A stretch of 53,647 bases of DNA from Leptospira biflexa. GTDB taxonomy: Bacteria > Spirochaetota > Spirochaetia > Treponematales > Rectinemataceae. Below, one piece after another: positions 19,120 through 27,295 of this stretch. The stretch spans positions 6,549 to 60,195 of the forward strand of contig DYLX01000008.1 of the NCBI GenBank assembly GCA_020721875.1. Direction: 5' to 3'. Position numbers and translations under genes: made by a program. Positions within the stretch are counted from its first letter, which is position 1. Each line of letters begins with the position of its first letter. Below the pieces are notes generated by a model that was not told the DNA's origin, did not search any database, and saw only the letters and a list, made by a program, of their open reading frames with translations.

Positions 19120-19148
19120 TTGCACAAATCGATAAGCAGGTATAGAAT
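19120..19148 (+). promoter_or_regulatory. gdhA promoter
   Basis: TTGCAC (19120-19125), 17-bp spacer, TAGAAT (19143-19148). Initiation would be near 19155, leaving a leader of about 55 nt before the gdhA ATG. Confidence 0.6.
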
Positions 19149-19156
19149 TTTACCTG
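19137..19156. promoter_or_regulatory. Dyad flanking the gdhA -10, operator candidate
   Basis: CAGGTA (19137-19142) and TACCTG (19151-19156) form a perfect 6-bp inverted repeat around an 8-nt centre that contains the whole -10 hexamer. A protein bound here would block the promoter. No cognate regulator is evident in the window. Confidence 0.4.
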
Positions 19157-19209
19157 TCGGCATTCCCGCTGGCAGAATGAATGAGAACAATCCCTTAAAG
19201 GAGGGAGCC

Positions 19210-20556
19210 ATGAATTCCTACATAAAAGAAGTGCTGGATGGTCTTCGCGCCCGTTATCCATGGGAAAGCGAATTCCTGCAGGCCACTGAGGAAGTGCTGG
19301 AGTCGATCACTCCACTCATCGAGGCAGAGCCAAAGTACAAACAGCAGAAGATCCTCGAGCGCATCATTGAACCTGAGCGAGTCGTGATGTTCCGTGTCCC
19401 CTGGATCGACGACAAGGGCGAGTATCACATCAATCGCGGCTACCGTATTCAGTTTAACTCAGCCATTGGCCCCTACAAGGGTGGAATCCGCTTCCATCCC
19501 AAGGTCACGCTCTCCACACTCAAGTTCCTTGCCTTTGAGCAGATTTTCAAGAATTCCCTCACAGGCCTCCCCATGGGCGGCGGCAAGGGCGGTTCCGATT
19601 TCGATCCAAACGGCAAGAGCGACAACGAGATCATGCGCTTCTGCCAAAGCTTTGTAACGGAACTGTTCCGTCATATTGGTCCCGACACGGATGTGCCCGC
19701 GGGCGACATCGGCGTCGGCGGCCGCGAAGTTGGCTACATGTTTGGCCAATACAAACGCCTCGCGAATGAGTTCACGGGCGTGTTTACCGGCAAGGGGCTC
19801 ACCTTCGGTGGATCGCTCGTACGTCCGGAAGCGACAGGCTTTGGCGCAGTATACTTCGCCGCCGAGATGCTCAAGCTCAAGAATGACAATCTCAAGGGTA
19901 AAACAGTCGCGATTTCCGGCTTTGGCAATGTCGCCTGGGGCGCCTGCATAAAGGCGAGCCAACTTGGCGCCAAAGTTGTGACAATCTCCGGTCCCGATGG
20001 TTATATCTTTGATCCAGAAGGAATTGGAACGCAGGAGAAGTGGGATTTCCTCGAGGAAATGCTCATCATCGACCGCAATAAAGTAGAGACGTATGTGAAG
20101 AAATTCCCGAAGGCCCAGTTCTTCAAAGGGAAAAAGCCATGGGAGCAAAAGGTCGATATCGCCATGCCCTGCGCGATCCAGAATGAGCTCAATGGCGAAG
20201 ATGCCAAGATGCTCATTGATAATGGCGTTAAGACAGTGGTTGAAGTTTCCAACATGGGCTGTACACCAGAGGCATGGAAACTCTTTATCGAGAAGAAGAT
20301 CCCCTTTGCACCAGGAAAGGCAGCAAACGCCGGCGGGGTTGCCACGAGCGGGCTCGAGATGAGCCAGAACTCAATGCGCCTCGCATGGAGCGCCGAAGAA
20401 GTGGATCATCGCCTGCATGAGATTATGATTAACATTCACCGCAGCTGTGTCGAAACCTCGGCAAAATACGGTTTTGAAGGTAACTATGTCGTCGGCGCCA
20501 ATATTGCCGGTTTCAAGAAAGTAGCGGATGCCATGATAGCTCAGGGTCTCGTGTAA
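19210..20556 (+). CDS. gdhA: Glutamate dehydrogenase (NADP-type)
   Basis: This 448-residue hexameric-type glutamate dehydrogenase interconverts 2-oxoglutarate plus ammonia and glutamate. Family landmarks are RVPWIDDKGEYHINRGYRIQ, GGIRFHPKV, the substrate lysine loop LPMGGGKGGSDFDP, PAGDIGVGGREVGYM, and a dinucleotide fold with AISGFGNVAWG. Its length and MNSYIKEVLDGL start are typical of the NADP-linked biosynthetic form. ATG 19210 has AAAGGAGGG just upstream; the open frame extends 30 codons further but without support. It is a single-gene unit with its own promoter and a strong terminator. Cofactor preference is inferred from family resemblance, not tested. Confidence 0.96.
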   Translation: MNSYIKEVLDGLRARYPWESEFLQATEEVLESITPLIEAEPKYKQQKILERIIEPERVVMFRVPWIDDKGEYHINRGYRIQFNSAIGPYKGGIRFHPKVTLSTLKFLAFEQIFKNSLTGLPMGGGKGGSDFDPNGKSDNEIMRFCQSFVTELFRHIGPDTDVPAGDIGVGGREVGYMFGQYKRLANEFTGVFTGKGLTFGGSLVRPEATGFGAVYFAAEMLKLKNDNLKGKTVAISGFGNVAWGACIKASQLGAKVVTISGPDGYIFDPEGIGTQEKWDFLEEMLIIDRNKVETYVKKFPKAQFFKGKKPWEQKVDIAMPCAIQNELNGEDAKMLIDNGVKTVVEVSNMGCTPEAWKLFIEKKIPFAPGKAANAGGVATSGLEMSQNSMRLAWSAEEVDHRLHEIMINIHRSCVETSAKYGFEGNYVVGANIAGFKKVADAMIAQGLV

Positions 20557-20587
20557 CTGATACGAAGCTTGTTGTTTTAAGGTGGGG

Positions 20588-20620
20588 CGGCGATCTCCGA
20601 AAGGGGTCGCCGTTTTTTTT
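20588..20620 (+). terminator. Intrinsic terminator after gdhA
   Basis: A hairpin with a stem of about 10 bp (CGGCGATC-T-CC / GGGGTCGCCG, one bulge and one G-T pair) closed by a GAAA tetraloop and followed by eight T. This is a textbook rho-independent terminator 31 nt past the gdhA stop. Confidence 0.92.
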
Positions 20621-20660
20621 AGTGCGCGTCGCGTAAGGACGAGACGGCCGCGTAGTGTTG

Positions 20661-20669
20661 TGGTATAAA
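20661..20669 (+). promoter_or_regulatory. Extended -10 candidate for aroA
   Basis: TGG-TATAAA is an extended -10 (TGn + TATAAA); the -35 at 17 bp (GAGACG) is poor, as is usual for extended -10 promoters. Initiation near 20676 leaves a short leader with GAGGG before ATG 20690. Confidence 0.45.
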
Positions 20670-20689
20670 CGATTCATCGAGGGAAATGC

Positions 20690-22153
20690 ATGGAAACGAG
20701 AACTATTTCGCCAGGGGGGGTGGGCGGCAGTGCGCGCGCGCCAGCTTCAAAGAGCGTGCTCCAGCGGGCAATAGCCTGTGCGACCCTCGCGCAGGGGGTG
20801 TCGCACATTCGAGGTGAGCCGCTCTGCGCGGATGCGCTCGCCGCGCTCGGCATCGCGCGCGACCTTGGCGCAAAAGTACGGGCGATTGAGGGTGGAATTG
20901 AGATCGAAGGATCTCCGCTCTTCGGCGCGGCTCGCCTTCAGAACAGGGTGCCACTCGCGGGAGAAGTGACGCAGCGACAGAAAGCGCCTCACGTGGAAGA
21001 CGTAGCCTTGGCAGAATCCACGCCTTACGCTGAAAACGTGGGCTTGAAAGAGAACCCGGCCTCCTCGCGCGAAGAAGCAGACTCCGCTGTGCACATTCGT
21101 GCTCGAGTCTCTTCAACCTCTCGCGCGCCCCTTATTCTCTCCTGCGGTGAATCCGGCCTTTGCATGAGGATGTTTTCGCCGATCGCCGCGCTCCTCGACC
21201 GCCCTGTGGTGCTTGTAGGTTCAGGTTCGCTTGCGCGGCGACCGATGCATATGGTGGAGACAGCACTTGAGAGTCTCGGCGTGAGCTGTGCAAGCGATCG
21301 CGGACTTCAGCCGCTGCACATTCAGGGGCCCTTTTTAAACCGGTACGCCCGCATCGACGCGCAGGGGAGCTCTCAGCTTCTCACGGGGCTTCTCATTGCA
21401 ATGCCGCTCCTCGGAGGAAGTTCTACACTCGAAGTGGAGAACCTGGTGAGCTCAGGCTATCTCGACCTCAGCATTGAGGTGTGCGCCCGTTTTGGAGTGG
21501 AGATTCTGCGGCACGGAATAAGGACCTTTTCGATTAAGGGGGGCCAGCACTACCGTGCGACTTCCTTCGAAGTCGAGGGCGACTGGAGCGGTGCAGCATT
21601 CCTTGCGGTCGCCGCGGCGATTCGGGGGGCACCGGGCGGGCTGCGGATCGAGGGACTCGACGCGAGGAGCTCTCAGCCCGACAAGGCGATCGTCGAGGTG
21701 TTGCGCGCGGCGGGAGCTGAGGTTCGTCAGTCTGAAAGTGCTCTCGAAATCGCGCAACCTGCCCAGGGCGTGCTTACGCCGTTCGAGTTCGACGCGACAG
21801 ACTGCCCCGATATTTTTCCACCTCTTGCCGCGTTCGCAGGGGCGATCGCCGGAGTTTCCAGCATTCGCGGTGTTCACCGTCTCTTATCTAAAGAAAGTAA
21901 CCGGGCTTCGGCCCTCGTTTCGATGCTCGAGAATCTCGGCGCCCACGCGGAGATCCGTGACGACACAATGCGCATTCATGGAGGCACGCTCAAGGGCGGG
22001 CGGATCGACTCGCATGGAGATCACCGCATTGCGATGGCGGCCGCCATCGCCGCCCTTGCCAGCGAAAGCGAAGTGAGTATCAATGGGGCAGAGTGCGTGT
22101 CCAAATCCTGGCCTGGGTTCTTCGAGGTACTCGACTCGATCCGCGTGGATTGA
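20690..22153 (+). CDS. aroA: 3-phosphoshikimate 1-carboxyvinyltransferase (EPSP synthase)
   Basis: This 487-residue protein catalyses the sixth shikimate step, joining PEP to shikimate-3-phosphate. Conserved points are APASKSVLQRA (active-site Lys), GSGSLARRPM, GSSQLLTGLLIAMPLLGG, the Asp in FDATDCPDIFPPL, LLSKESNRA and SHGDHRIAMAA. Two oddities stand out. The PEP-site loop usually written NAGTAMRP is ESGLCMRM (154-161), so the Gly is kept but the Thr and Pro positions are Leu and Met. There is also an extra segment of about 65 residues at 78-145 rich in Ala, Glu and Arg. The frame stays open through it, so it is an insertion, not a frameshift. It faces the aro/phe/tyr operon and shares none of its promoter. 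Confidence 0.93.
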   Translation: METRTISPGGVGGSARAPASKSVLQRAIACATLAQGVSHIRGEPLCADALAALGIARDLGAKVRAIEGGIEIEGSPLFGAARLQNRVPLAGEVTQRQKAPHVEDVALAESTPYAENVGLKENPASSREEADSAVHIRARVSSTSRAPLILSCGESGLCMRMFSPIAALLDRPVVLVGSGSLARRPMHMVETALESLGVSCASDRGLQPLHIQGPFLNRYARIDAQGSSQLLTGLLIAMPLLGGSSTLEVENLVSSGYLDLSIEVCARFGVEILRHGIRTFSIKGGQHYRATSFEVEGDWSGAAFLAVAAAIRGAPGGLRIEGLDARSSQPDKAIVEVLRAAGAEVRQSESALEIAQPAQGVLTPFEFDATDCPDIFPPLAAFAGAIAGVSSIRGVHRLLSKESNRASALVSMLENLGAHAEIRDDTMRIHGGTLKGGRIDSHGDHRIAMAAAIAALASESEVSINGAECVSKSWPGFFEVLDSIRVD

Positions 22154-22154
22154 A

Positions 22155-22176
22155 GCTGTTTGTTGACAAAAACAGC
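22155..22176. other. Hairpin after aroA
   Basis: GCTGTTT (22155-22161) and AAACAGC (22170-22176) form a perfect 7-bp stem with an 8-nt loop directly after the aroA stop. No T-tract follows on the plus strand, so it is at best a weak or stabilising 3' structure. Confidence 0.4.
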
Positions 22177-22184
22177 AGGGTCTC

Positions 22185-22229
22185 TCCATTGCCCGGACCC
22201 TCCATTGCCCGGACCCTCCATTGCCCGAC
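22185..22229. repeat. 16-bp tandem repeat between convergent aroA and tyrA
   Basis: TCCATTGCCCGGACCC is present as two exact copies (22185-22200 and 22201-22216) plus a partial third copy to 22229. The third copy ends at the tyrA stop codon. The array is non-coding and has no spacers, so it is not CRISPR. Confidence 0.9.
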
Positions 22230-23005
22230 TATTCACCAATATTTTTCCGCAGGCTGTCCAGAAACTTTTTCATTTCTTCGTAGTCTTTTTGACGGATAAT
22301 ATGCGTCAAATAGGCGAGTTTCGAGTTAATGAGCTCGAGTTGCCGGATGGTGTAGGGGTTGAACATGATCTCCGTGAGGAGCCTGTCGTCCTCTGAGAGG
22401 AGGCCCTTGGCCACGCTCATATGGCGCTTGAAGTTCGTGCCTGGTGCATCCTGCTTCTTCATGCAGGCCGCGAACACCATCGACGAGGCAAAGGGAGTCG
22501 CGAGAGAGTAGGCAACAGTCTTGTCGTGTTCTTCGAAGCTATACTCAAAGATACGTATGTTGAGACTCGAGTAGAAGTCTCTGAAGAAGGCGGCGCCCTC
22601 CGGGCTTGATTCCGAGATGATGATGGCGCTCTCTTCGTGCAGGTCACGAATGTTGGCGAGGGTGGGACCGAACATCGGATGGCTGGAGACAAATGGCCGG
22701 TTGGAGGACTGATAGTACTCTTTAAAGCCTGTCTTCACGCTCGCGATGTCGCTTATTATGCAGGTTTCCGGGAGGAAGGGAAGTATCTTGTCGAAGGCAG
22801 AGAGGGTATAACCGAGCGGCACACAGTTGATGCAGAGCTCAGGCTTGAAGTCGCGGAACTCTTCGATATTGAGGGCGCGGTGCACCTTGATGAAATATTT
22901 CATTTTCGATAGATCGCTGTCGTGCACCATCACATCGTGGTGCCAGCAGAGTTCTTCAGTGAGCCAGGCGCCCATTCTGCCGGCGCCAAGTATCGCAATT
23001 TTCAT
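22229..23005 (-). CDS. tyrA: Prephenate dehydrogenase
   Basis: This 258-residue NAD(P)-dependent enzyme converts prephenate to 4-hydroxyphenylpyruvate for tyrosine. MKIAILGAGRMGAWLTEEL is the dinucleotide-binding start, CINCVPLGYT and IISDIASVKTGF follow, and SSHPMFGPTLANI holds the prephenate-site histidine. The rest is the helical dimerisation region; no ACT domain is present. ATG 23005 overlaps the pheA stop (ATGA) with GAGGG upstream. It is the last gene of the aro operon and ends beside the 16-bp repeats. Confidence 0.92.
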   Translation of the reverse strand: MKIAILGAGRMGAWLTEELCWHHDVMVHDSDLSKMKYFIKVHRALNIEEFRDFKPELCINCVPLGYTLSAFDKILPFLPETCIISDIASVKTGFKEYYQSSNRPFVSSHPMFGPTLANIRDLHEESAIIISESSPEGAAFFRDFYSSLNIRIFEYSFEEHDKTVAYSLATPFASSMVFAACMKKQDAPGTNFKRHMSVAKGLLSEDDRLLTEIMFNPYTIRQLELINSKLAYLTHIIRQKDYEEMKKFLDSLRKNIGE

Positions 23006-24060
23006 TCTTCTACCCTCATCTCTTGATAGCATCCAAGAATCTTAAAATCTTCTGCGATGGGCGCAACCTTCGCGAGTGCCCGCTGCACGGACTCCGAAGA
23101 GAGTGCCCCCTCGAAGTCGATGAAGATTGCGTACTTTCCCGGAGTGTCGGGTACGGATTCGATGCGCGTTAGATTGATATTTTGGTCGGCGAACACTCGC
23201 AACACCGAGAAGAGAGAGCCGGCCTTGTTGCCCGCGGTGAATACGGCCGAGCACTTATCGCCTTCGGTGCCATTCTCCCGCGTTGAGATGACAAAGAAAC
23301 GCGTACGGTTGTGCGGTGAATCCTGAATATCTTCTTTAATAGTCTCGAGGCCGTAGAGGTCGGCGGCGAATTTGCTCGCCACCGCGGCGATTCCCTTGGG
23401 GCGGTTCTCAGCCAGGGCTTTGGCGGCGCCCGCGGTGTCGTAGAAGGGCTCAGGGTCGAGGTGGTTGCGGTACAGGAAATTGCGGCACTGGGCGAGAGCC
23501 TGGGTGTGCGACCAGGCTGTCCTGAGCTCACGGTGGTCGGCGCCGGGAATTGCGAGGAGGCAGTGCCGAATGGGCATGTCGATGGCGGCGACAATCTTGA
23601 GACTCGTATAGATGAGAATCGAGTTCACGGGACCGACAAGGCCTCCTAATGTGTTCTCGACCGGCACAATGCCGTAGTCGTAGATTCCCTTCTCGACTCC
23701 CTCGAAGACATCGGAGAATTCGTGGCAAGGAATCGCGGCGGCACTAGGCATGAGCACACGGAGCGCGACCTCGGAGTATGCCCCGTGTTCACCCTGGAAG
23801 GCGATAGTCTGGAGCGCCGCATCCTGAATGCGTCTGCTCTCTGCCATAATCTTCTCGTAGATGCTCACAGAGAACTGAGGATCGAGGAGGCACTGGCTCG
23901 AGCGGCGAACTTTTTCGAGCACCATCTGCTCTCGCGCGGAGTCGAGCGTCGATGTCTTGAAACTGCGCGTGAGCATTGCCTTTTCCATTCGCTCGTTCAG
24001 GAGCGACACTATCTTCGCGTCGATGCGGTCTATATCGGTGCGTATATCTTCGAGATTCAT
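23002..24060 (-). CDS. pheA: Bifunctional chorismate mutase / prephenate dehydratase
   Basis: The 352-residue protein has a chorismate mutase AroQ domain (1-85, LEDIRTDIDRIDAKIVSLL), a prephenate dehydratase domain (about 90-270, IAFQGEHGAYSE, GIVPVENTLGGLVG, and the catalytic-loop NRTRFFVI), and an ACT domain (about 278-345). The ACT motif usually written ESRP reads ESVP (301-304), which may affect phenylalanine feedback. It performs chorismate to prephenate to phenylpyruvate. ATG 24060 is chosen because GGAGG lies 5 nt upstream and it overlaps the aroC stop (ATGA); the in-frame ATG four codons earlier lacks a site. Confidence 0.95.
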   Translation of the reverse strand: MNLEDIRTDIDRIDAKIVSLLNERMEKAMLTRSFKTSTLDSAREQMVLEKVRRSSQCLLDPQFSVSIYEKIMAESRRIQDAALQTIAFQGEHGAYSEVALRVLMPSAAAIPCHEFSDVFEGVEKGIYDYGIVPVENTLGGLVGPVNSILIYTSLKIVAAIDMPIRHCLLAIPGADHRELRTAWSHTQALAQCRNFLYRNHLDPEPFYDTAGAAKALAENRPKGIAAVASKFAADLYGLETIKEDIQDSPHNRTRFFVISTRENGTEGDKCSAVFTAGNKAGSLFSVLRVFADQNINLTRIESVPDTPGKYAIFIDFEGALSSESVQRALAKVAPIAEDFKILGCYQEMRVEE

Positions 24061-25079
24061 GCTTTCCTCCATGTAATATTGGATTCCCAGGGTGCTTCGG
24101 CGCGCGCGAGGAGGGCGAGGTCCGCGAGTGCGCAGGCTACGGCTGCCTCGAGTACCACCGCGCTCCTGAGCGCAATGCAGGAATCGTGTCGGCCGCCAAT
24201 CTCAAGCTCGGTTATGGTGCCGCTCAAAAAGTCAAAGGTGTGCTGGGAACGCGAGATTGAAGAGGCAGGCTTAACCGCGACCCTCACGACAATTTCGTTG
24301 CCATTGGTGATGCCGCCGTTGATGCCACCCGCACCGTTTCTGGCGGTCGTACCACGCGAATCGATGAAGGGATCGTTGTGCTCGGAGCCAAACATGCGTG
24401 CAGCGGCAAAGCCGTCGCCAAACTCGACGCCGCGTACCGCGGGCACCGCAAAGAGATTGTGTCCGATGACGCTTTCCGCCGCGTCGAAGAAGGGCTCGCC
24501 CCACCCGGCTTCGGCGCCAGAAACACGTATTTCAACGATCGCGCCGATGGAGTCACCGCGGGCTTTCGCCTCGCGCACCGCGGTCTCGACTTCGCGCGAC
24601 CCTCCCGCCTCGGTGATTTTTGTAGTGAATCGCACAGAACCAAGGCGCTCAAGGACTCTCTTGGCGATTACTCCCGCCGCCACGAGACCGATTGTGATAC
24701 GCCCCGAAAAGTGGCCTGAGCCGCGCGGGTCCTGCCAGCCTCGGTACTTCATAGTACCCGTAAAGTCGGCGTGGCCGGGGCGAGGGATCGCCGAAAAATC
24801 GGTATAATCTTCTGATTTTGTGTTCTCGTTACGAAACTCGATGTGGATAGGCGACCCCGTGCTGCGTCCTCGATACACACCGGAGAGAATGACGGGAGTA
24901 TCCGATTCTTTGCGCGGCGTGGTGCCCTCCGCGCCCGATTTCCTCCGTGCAAGGTCGGAAAGAAAGTCTTCCGGTGCGAGGGGAATGCCCGCGGGGCAGC
25001 CATCGATTATGACGCCGACCGCCTGCCCATGCGACTCGCCGTAGAGCGAGACGCGAAAGATTCGGCCGGTAGTGTTCAT
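24057..25079 (-). CDS. aroC: Chorismate synthase
   Basis: This 340-residue flavin-dependent lyase makes chorismate from EPSP. Signatures are RVSLYGESHG at the start, GHADFTGTMKYRGWQDPRGS with the FMN/substrate site GSGHFSGR, and GGINGGITNGNEIVVRVAVK. It is somewhat shorter at the C-terminus than many homologues (about 350-390). AAGGAGG precedes ATG 25079, and the start overlaps the aroB stop by 4 nt, as in the other junctions of this operon. Confidence 0.95.
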   Translation of the reverse strand: MNTTGRIFRVSLYGESHGQAVGVIIDGCPAGIPLAPEDFLSDLARRKSGAEGTTPRKESDTPVILSGVYRGRSTGSPIHIEFRNENTKSEDYTDFSAIPRPGHADFTGTMKYRGWQDPRGSGHFSGRITIGLVAAGVIAKRVLERLGSVRFTTKITEAGGSREVETAVREAKARGDSIGAIVEIRVSGAEAGWGEPFFDAAESVIGHNLFAVPAVRGVEFGDGFAAARMFGSEHNDPFIDSRGTTARNGAGGINGGITNGNEIVVRVAVKPASSISRSQHTFDFLSGTITELEIGGRHDSCIALRSAVVLEAAVACALADLALLARAEAPWESNITWRKA

Positions 25080-26188
25080 TCGTTTCCTCCTTGTTCTCCC
25101 TGTTCGGAAGCGGCGGCGTCGAGCCTTAAAAAGTCTTCGAGTTCGCGGAAAGATACGGTTTCAACCCGAATATCGCCGATGCCGTAGGGCATCGCAAAGT
25201 GAATCTCGTCACCGCGCCGCTTCTTGTCTGCCCTCATTTTCTCGAGAATTTCTGCCTGACCGATCGCTTTTCCAGCCAAAGAACAGGCCTCATCAATGCC
25301 GGCGGGTAGGCCAAAGGCGGCGAGGAGCGCGGATATACGCGCCGCGTCGTTAGGGCTGAGCGACCCTCGCCGCTGTGCGAGTGCATTTACGGTGCCGATT
25401 CCGGCTGCCACCGCGAATCCGTGGGGCAGACCCGTGAGAAGCTCGATTGCATGTCCGAACGTGTGTCCGTAATTAAGAGCATGCCGCTCGTGAGAGTCAC
25501 GCGGATCCGTGTATACATAGCGCTCCTTTACCGCGAGGGAACGTCGTATGAGTGCTTCGAGCGTATCCTGGTCGAGGGCCTGTGGTGCGGTTCCCGAAGC
25601 AGCGATTTTCTCAAAGAAAGCGAAGTGTTCCTCGCCGTCGAGCACTGCGTGTTTAACCGCCTCTGCGAGCCCAGACGCTGCATCGCGCGCGGGCAAGGTG
25701 GTGAGCCAGCGGACATCGCAGAGCATTTCGCTCGGTGTATGAAAGCTTCCCACAACATTCTTCGCGGAATCGAGATCAATCGCGTTTTTTCCGCCAATGG
25801 AGGCATCGATCATGGAGAGGAGCGTAGTGGGGCATGTTATATAGCGAATACCGCGATTCCAGAGGTGCGCGGCCAGCCCCGCAAGATCGCTGACCGAGCC
25901 GCCACCGATCGCAACAAGCACGGTCTCGGTGTCGGCTCCAAGGGCGAGGAGAGCGCGACAGACAGCCTCGAGACTCTGGAACGATTTACAGCTCTCACCG
26001 TCGGCCACCTCAATCCAGCGCAGGCTGTCGGTTCCGGGGCACGGCATGGAGGATCGTGCTTCGAGCAGCATCGCCTCGGAACGAGACCTGAGGCCATGAC
26101 TTGTCACAAAAACGATACGCGCAGGAGGCACAATCCTGAAAATATCGGAGAGCGGACCGAAGTGGATTACGGTCGAAGCGTGCGGCAT
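25076..26188 (-). CDS. aroB: 3-dehydroquinate synthase
   Basis: This 370-residue NAD- and metal-dependent enzyme makes 3-dehydroquinate from DAHP. Landmarks are VLVAIGGGSVSDLAGLAAH, ITCPTTLLSMIDASIGGKNA, the metal-site glutamate in GLAEAVKHAVL, and the histidines of LNYGHTFGHAIE. AGGAG lies 6 nt before ATG 26188, 9 nt after the aroF stop. The C-terminal 20 residues are Glu/Gly-rich and unique. No fusion to shikimate kinase or other aro enzymes. Confidence 0.95.
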   Translation of the reverse strand: MPHASTVIHFGPLSDIFRIVPPARIVFVTSHGLRSRSEAMLLEARSSMPCPGTDSLRWIEVADGESCKSFQSLEAVCRALLALGADTETVLVAIGGGSVSDLAGLAAHLWNRGIRYITCPTTLLSMIDASIGGKNAIDLDSAKNVVGSFHTPSEMLCDVRWLTTLPARDAASGLAEAVKHAVLDGEEHFAFFEKIAASGTAPQALDQDTLEALIRRSLAVKERYVYTDPRDSHERHALNYGHTFGHAIELLTGLPHGFAVAAGIGTVNALAQRRGSLSPNDAARISALLAAFGLPAGIDEACSLAGKAIGQAEILEKMRADKKRRGDEIHFAMPYGIGDIRVETVSFRELEDFLRLDAAASEQGEQGGNE

Positions 26189-26197
26189 CAGAGGCTC

Positions 26198-27181
26198 CTA
26201 GTCAACGGCTTCCGAGAAGGCACCGGGAAGATGGATGTCTTCCTCTTTATTTTCGGTATTAAGCGGCGTGCTCCTTGTGAGGGCGATCGAGTCTGGGTGA
26301 GCCATTGAGCCACCCCCCTCGGTAGGTGCAGAAAAAGCTACAGCCGCATCGATGGAGCCGCGCATCGGCGCCTCACTCATGAAGTTCTTGAGTGCACGCA
26401 GTTTTTCCATGAGTGCCTCAAACATAGGAACGGTGAGCTGCTGGTCCTTGTCGCTAAGCGCCGAAGGCGGATCGATGTGCACTTCAATCTCAAGTCCGTC
26501 GGTTCCTGAGGCTACTGCAGCGAGACTCATCGGTTCGATGAACTGCAGGATCCCCGTGCCATGCGAGGGGTCGATAAGAATTGGCAAGTGGCTCTCCTTC
26601 CGCACCGCAGGGATCATGGAAAGATCGAGCGTGTTGCGCGTGTAGGTTTCAAAGGTTCTTATACCTCGCTCACAGAGAATGACATTGGGGTTTCCTTCCG
26701 CGAGAATATATTCGGCGCAATTGAGCCACTCTTCGAGGGTCGAATACATACCCCGCTTGAGGAGAATGGGTTTCCCCGACTTTCCTGCCTCGCGCAGAAG
26801 TGAAAAATTCTGCATATTGCGCGCGCCGATCTGCAGCACATCGGCATACTCGCCGACCCAGGAGACATCGCGCGTATCGACTACCTCAGTGACCACGGGT
26901 AAACCCGTTTCCCTACGGGCTTTGTCGAGTATTTTAAGGCCTTTCAGTCCCAGACCCTGGAAGGCGTAGGGAGAGGTGCGGGGCTTAAAAGCGCCGCCTC
27001 GGAGCATGTGAGCGCCGGCGCGCTTCACCGCGAGGGCGGTCTCGATAGTCTGCCGTTCAGTTTCGACAGAGCAGGGGCCCGCAATGACGACGAGTCCCTC
27101 ACCTACCTTCACGCCACCGACATCGATGATGGTTGTGCCCTGGTTCGGTTTTCGCGCCGCGAGTTTGATATTTTTAATCAC
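26198..27181 (-). CDS. aroF: DAHP synthase (3-deoxy-7-phosphoheptulonate synthase, type I-beta)
   Basis: The 327-residue enzyme condenses PEP and erythrose-4-phosphate, the entry to the shikimate pathway. [27 protein letters not shown], the PEP-site [14 protein letters not shown] and IDPSHGTG are the DAHP/KDO8P-synthase signatures, and the compact N-terminus is typical of the I-beta subgroup. No ferredoxin-like or chorismate-mutase regulatory domain is fused; instead a tail of about 50 residues of low similarity follows after residue 275. The start is GTG 27181 with AAGGAG 6 nt upstream. First gene of the operon. Confidence 0.93.
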   Translation of the reverse strand: MIKNIKLAARKPNQGTTIIDVGGVKVGEGLVVIAGPCSVETERQTIETALAVKRAGAHMLRGGAFKPRTSPYAFQGLGLKGLKILDKARRETGLPVVTEVVDTRDVSWVGEYADVLQIGARNMQNFSLLREAGKSGKPILLKRGMYSTLEEWLNCAEYILAEGNPNVILCERGIRTFETYTRNTLDLSMIPAVRKESHLPILIDPSHGTGILQFIEPMSLAAVASGTDGLEIEVHIDPPSALSDKDQQLTVPMFEALMEKLRALKNFMSEAPMRGSIDAAVAFSAPTEGGGSMAHPDSIALTRSTPLNTENKEEDIHLPGAFSEAVD

Positions 27182-27219
27182 GGAAATCTCCTTGAAGAAA
27201 AACGCACCGGATGGGGCCC

Positions 27220-27248
27220 ATCATACCTACACATAGAAACACGGTCAA
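27220..27248 (-). promoter_or_regulatory. Promoter of the aroF-aroB-aroC-pheA-tyrA operon
   Basis: On the minus strand: TTGACC (27248-27243), exactly 17 bp, TATGAT (27225-27220). Initiation near 27213 leaves a leader of about 32 nt, too short for a leader-peptide attenuator or T-box. Confidence 0.75.
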
Positions 27249-27283
27249 GCTTTGCCAATATTCATTTTTTTCGAGAAAAAGCG

Positions 27284-27289
27284 TACTAT
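27284..27289 (+). promoter_or_regulatory. Candidate -10 for the receiver/PEP-synthase-like gene
   Basis: TACTAT lies 6 nt before the ATG at 27296; TTCATT at 17 bp is a poor -35. If real, the mRNA would start at or next to the start codon. Confidence 0.3.
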
Positions 27290-27295
27290 GTCGCC

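Noticed and set aside
19459..20148. 229-codon minus-strand frame inside gdhA
   Set aside because: Entirely antisense to glutamate dehydrogenase and without motifs.
20921..21124. Frameshift or pseudogene in aroA
   Set aside because: Motifs before and after are in one frame and all catalytic residues remain; the extra segment is an in-frame insertion.
22185..22229. CRISPR-like repeats
   Set aside because: Copies are contiguous with no spacers and there are no cas genes.
23722..24807. 361-codon plus-strand frame over pheA and aroC
   Set aside because: Antisense to two well-identified enzymes; composition rich in Arg, Ala, Ser and no family motif.
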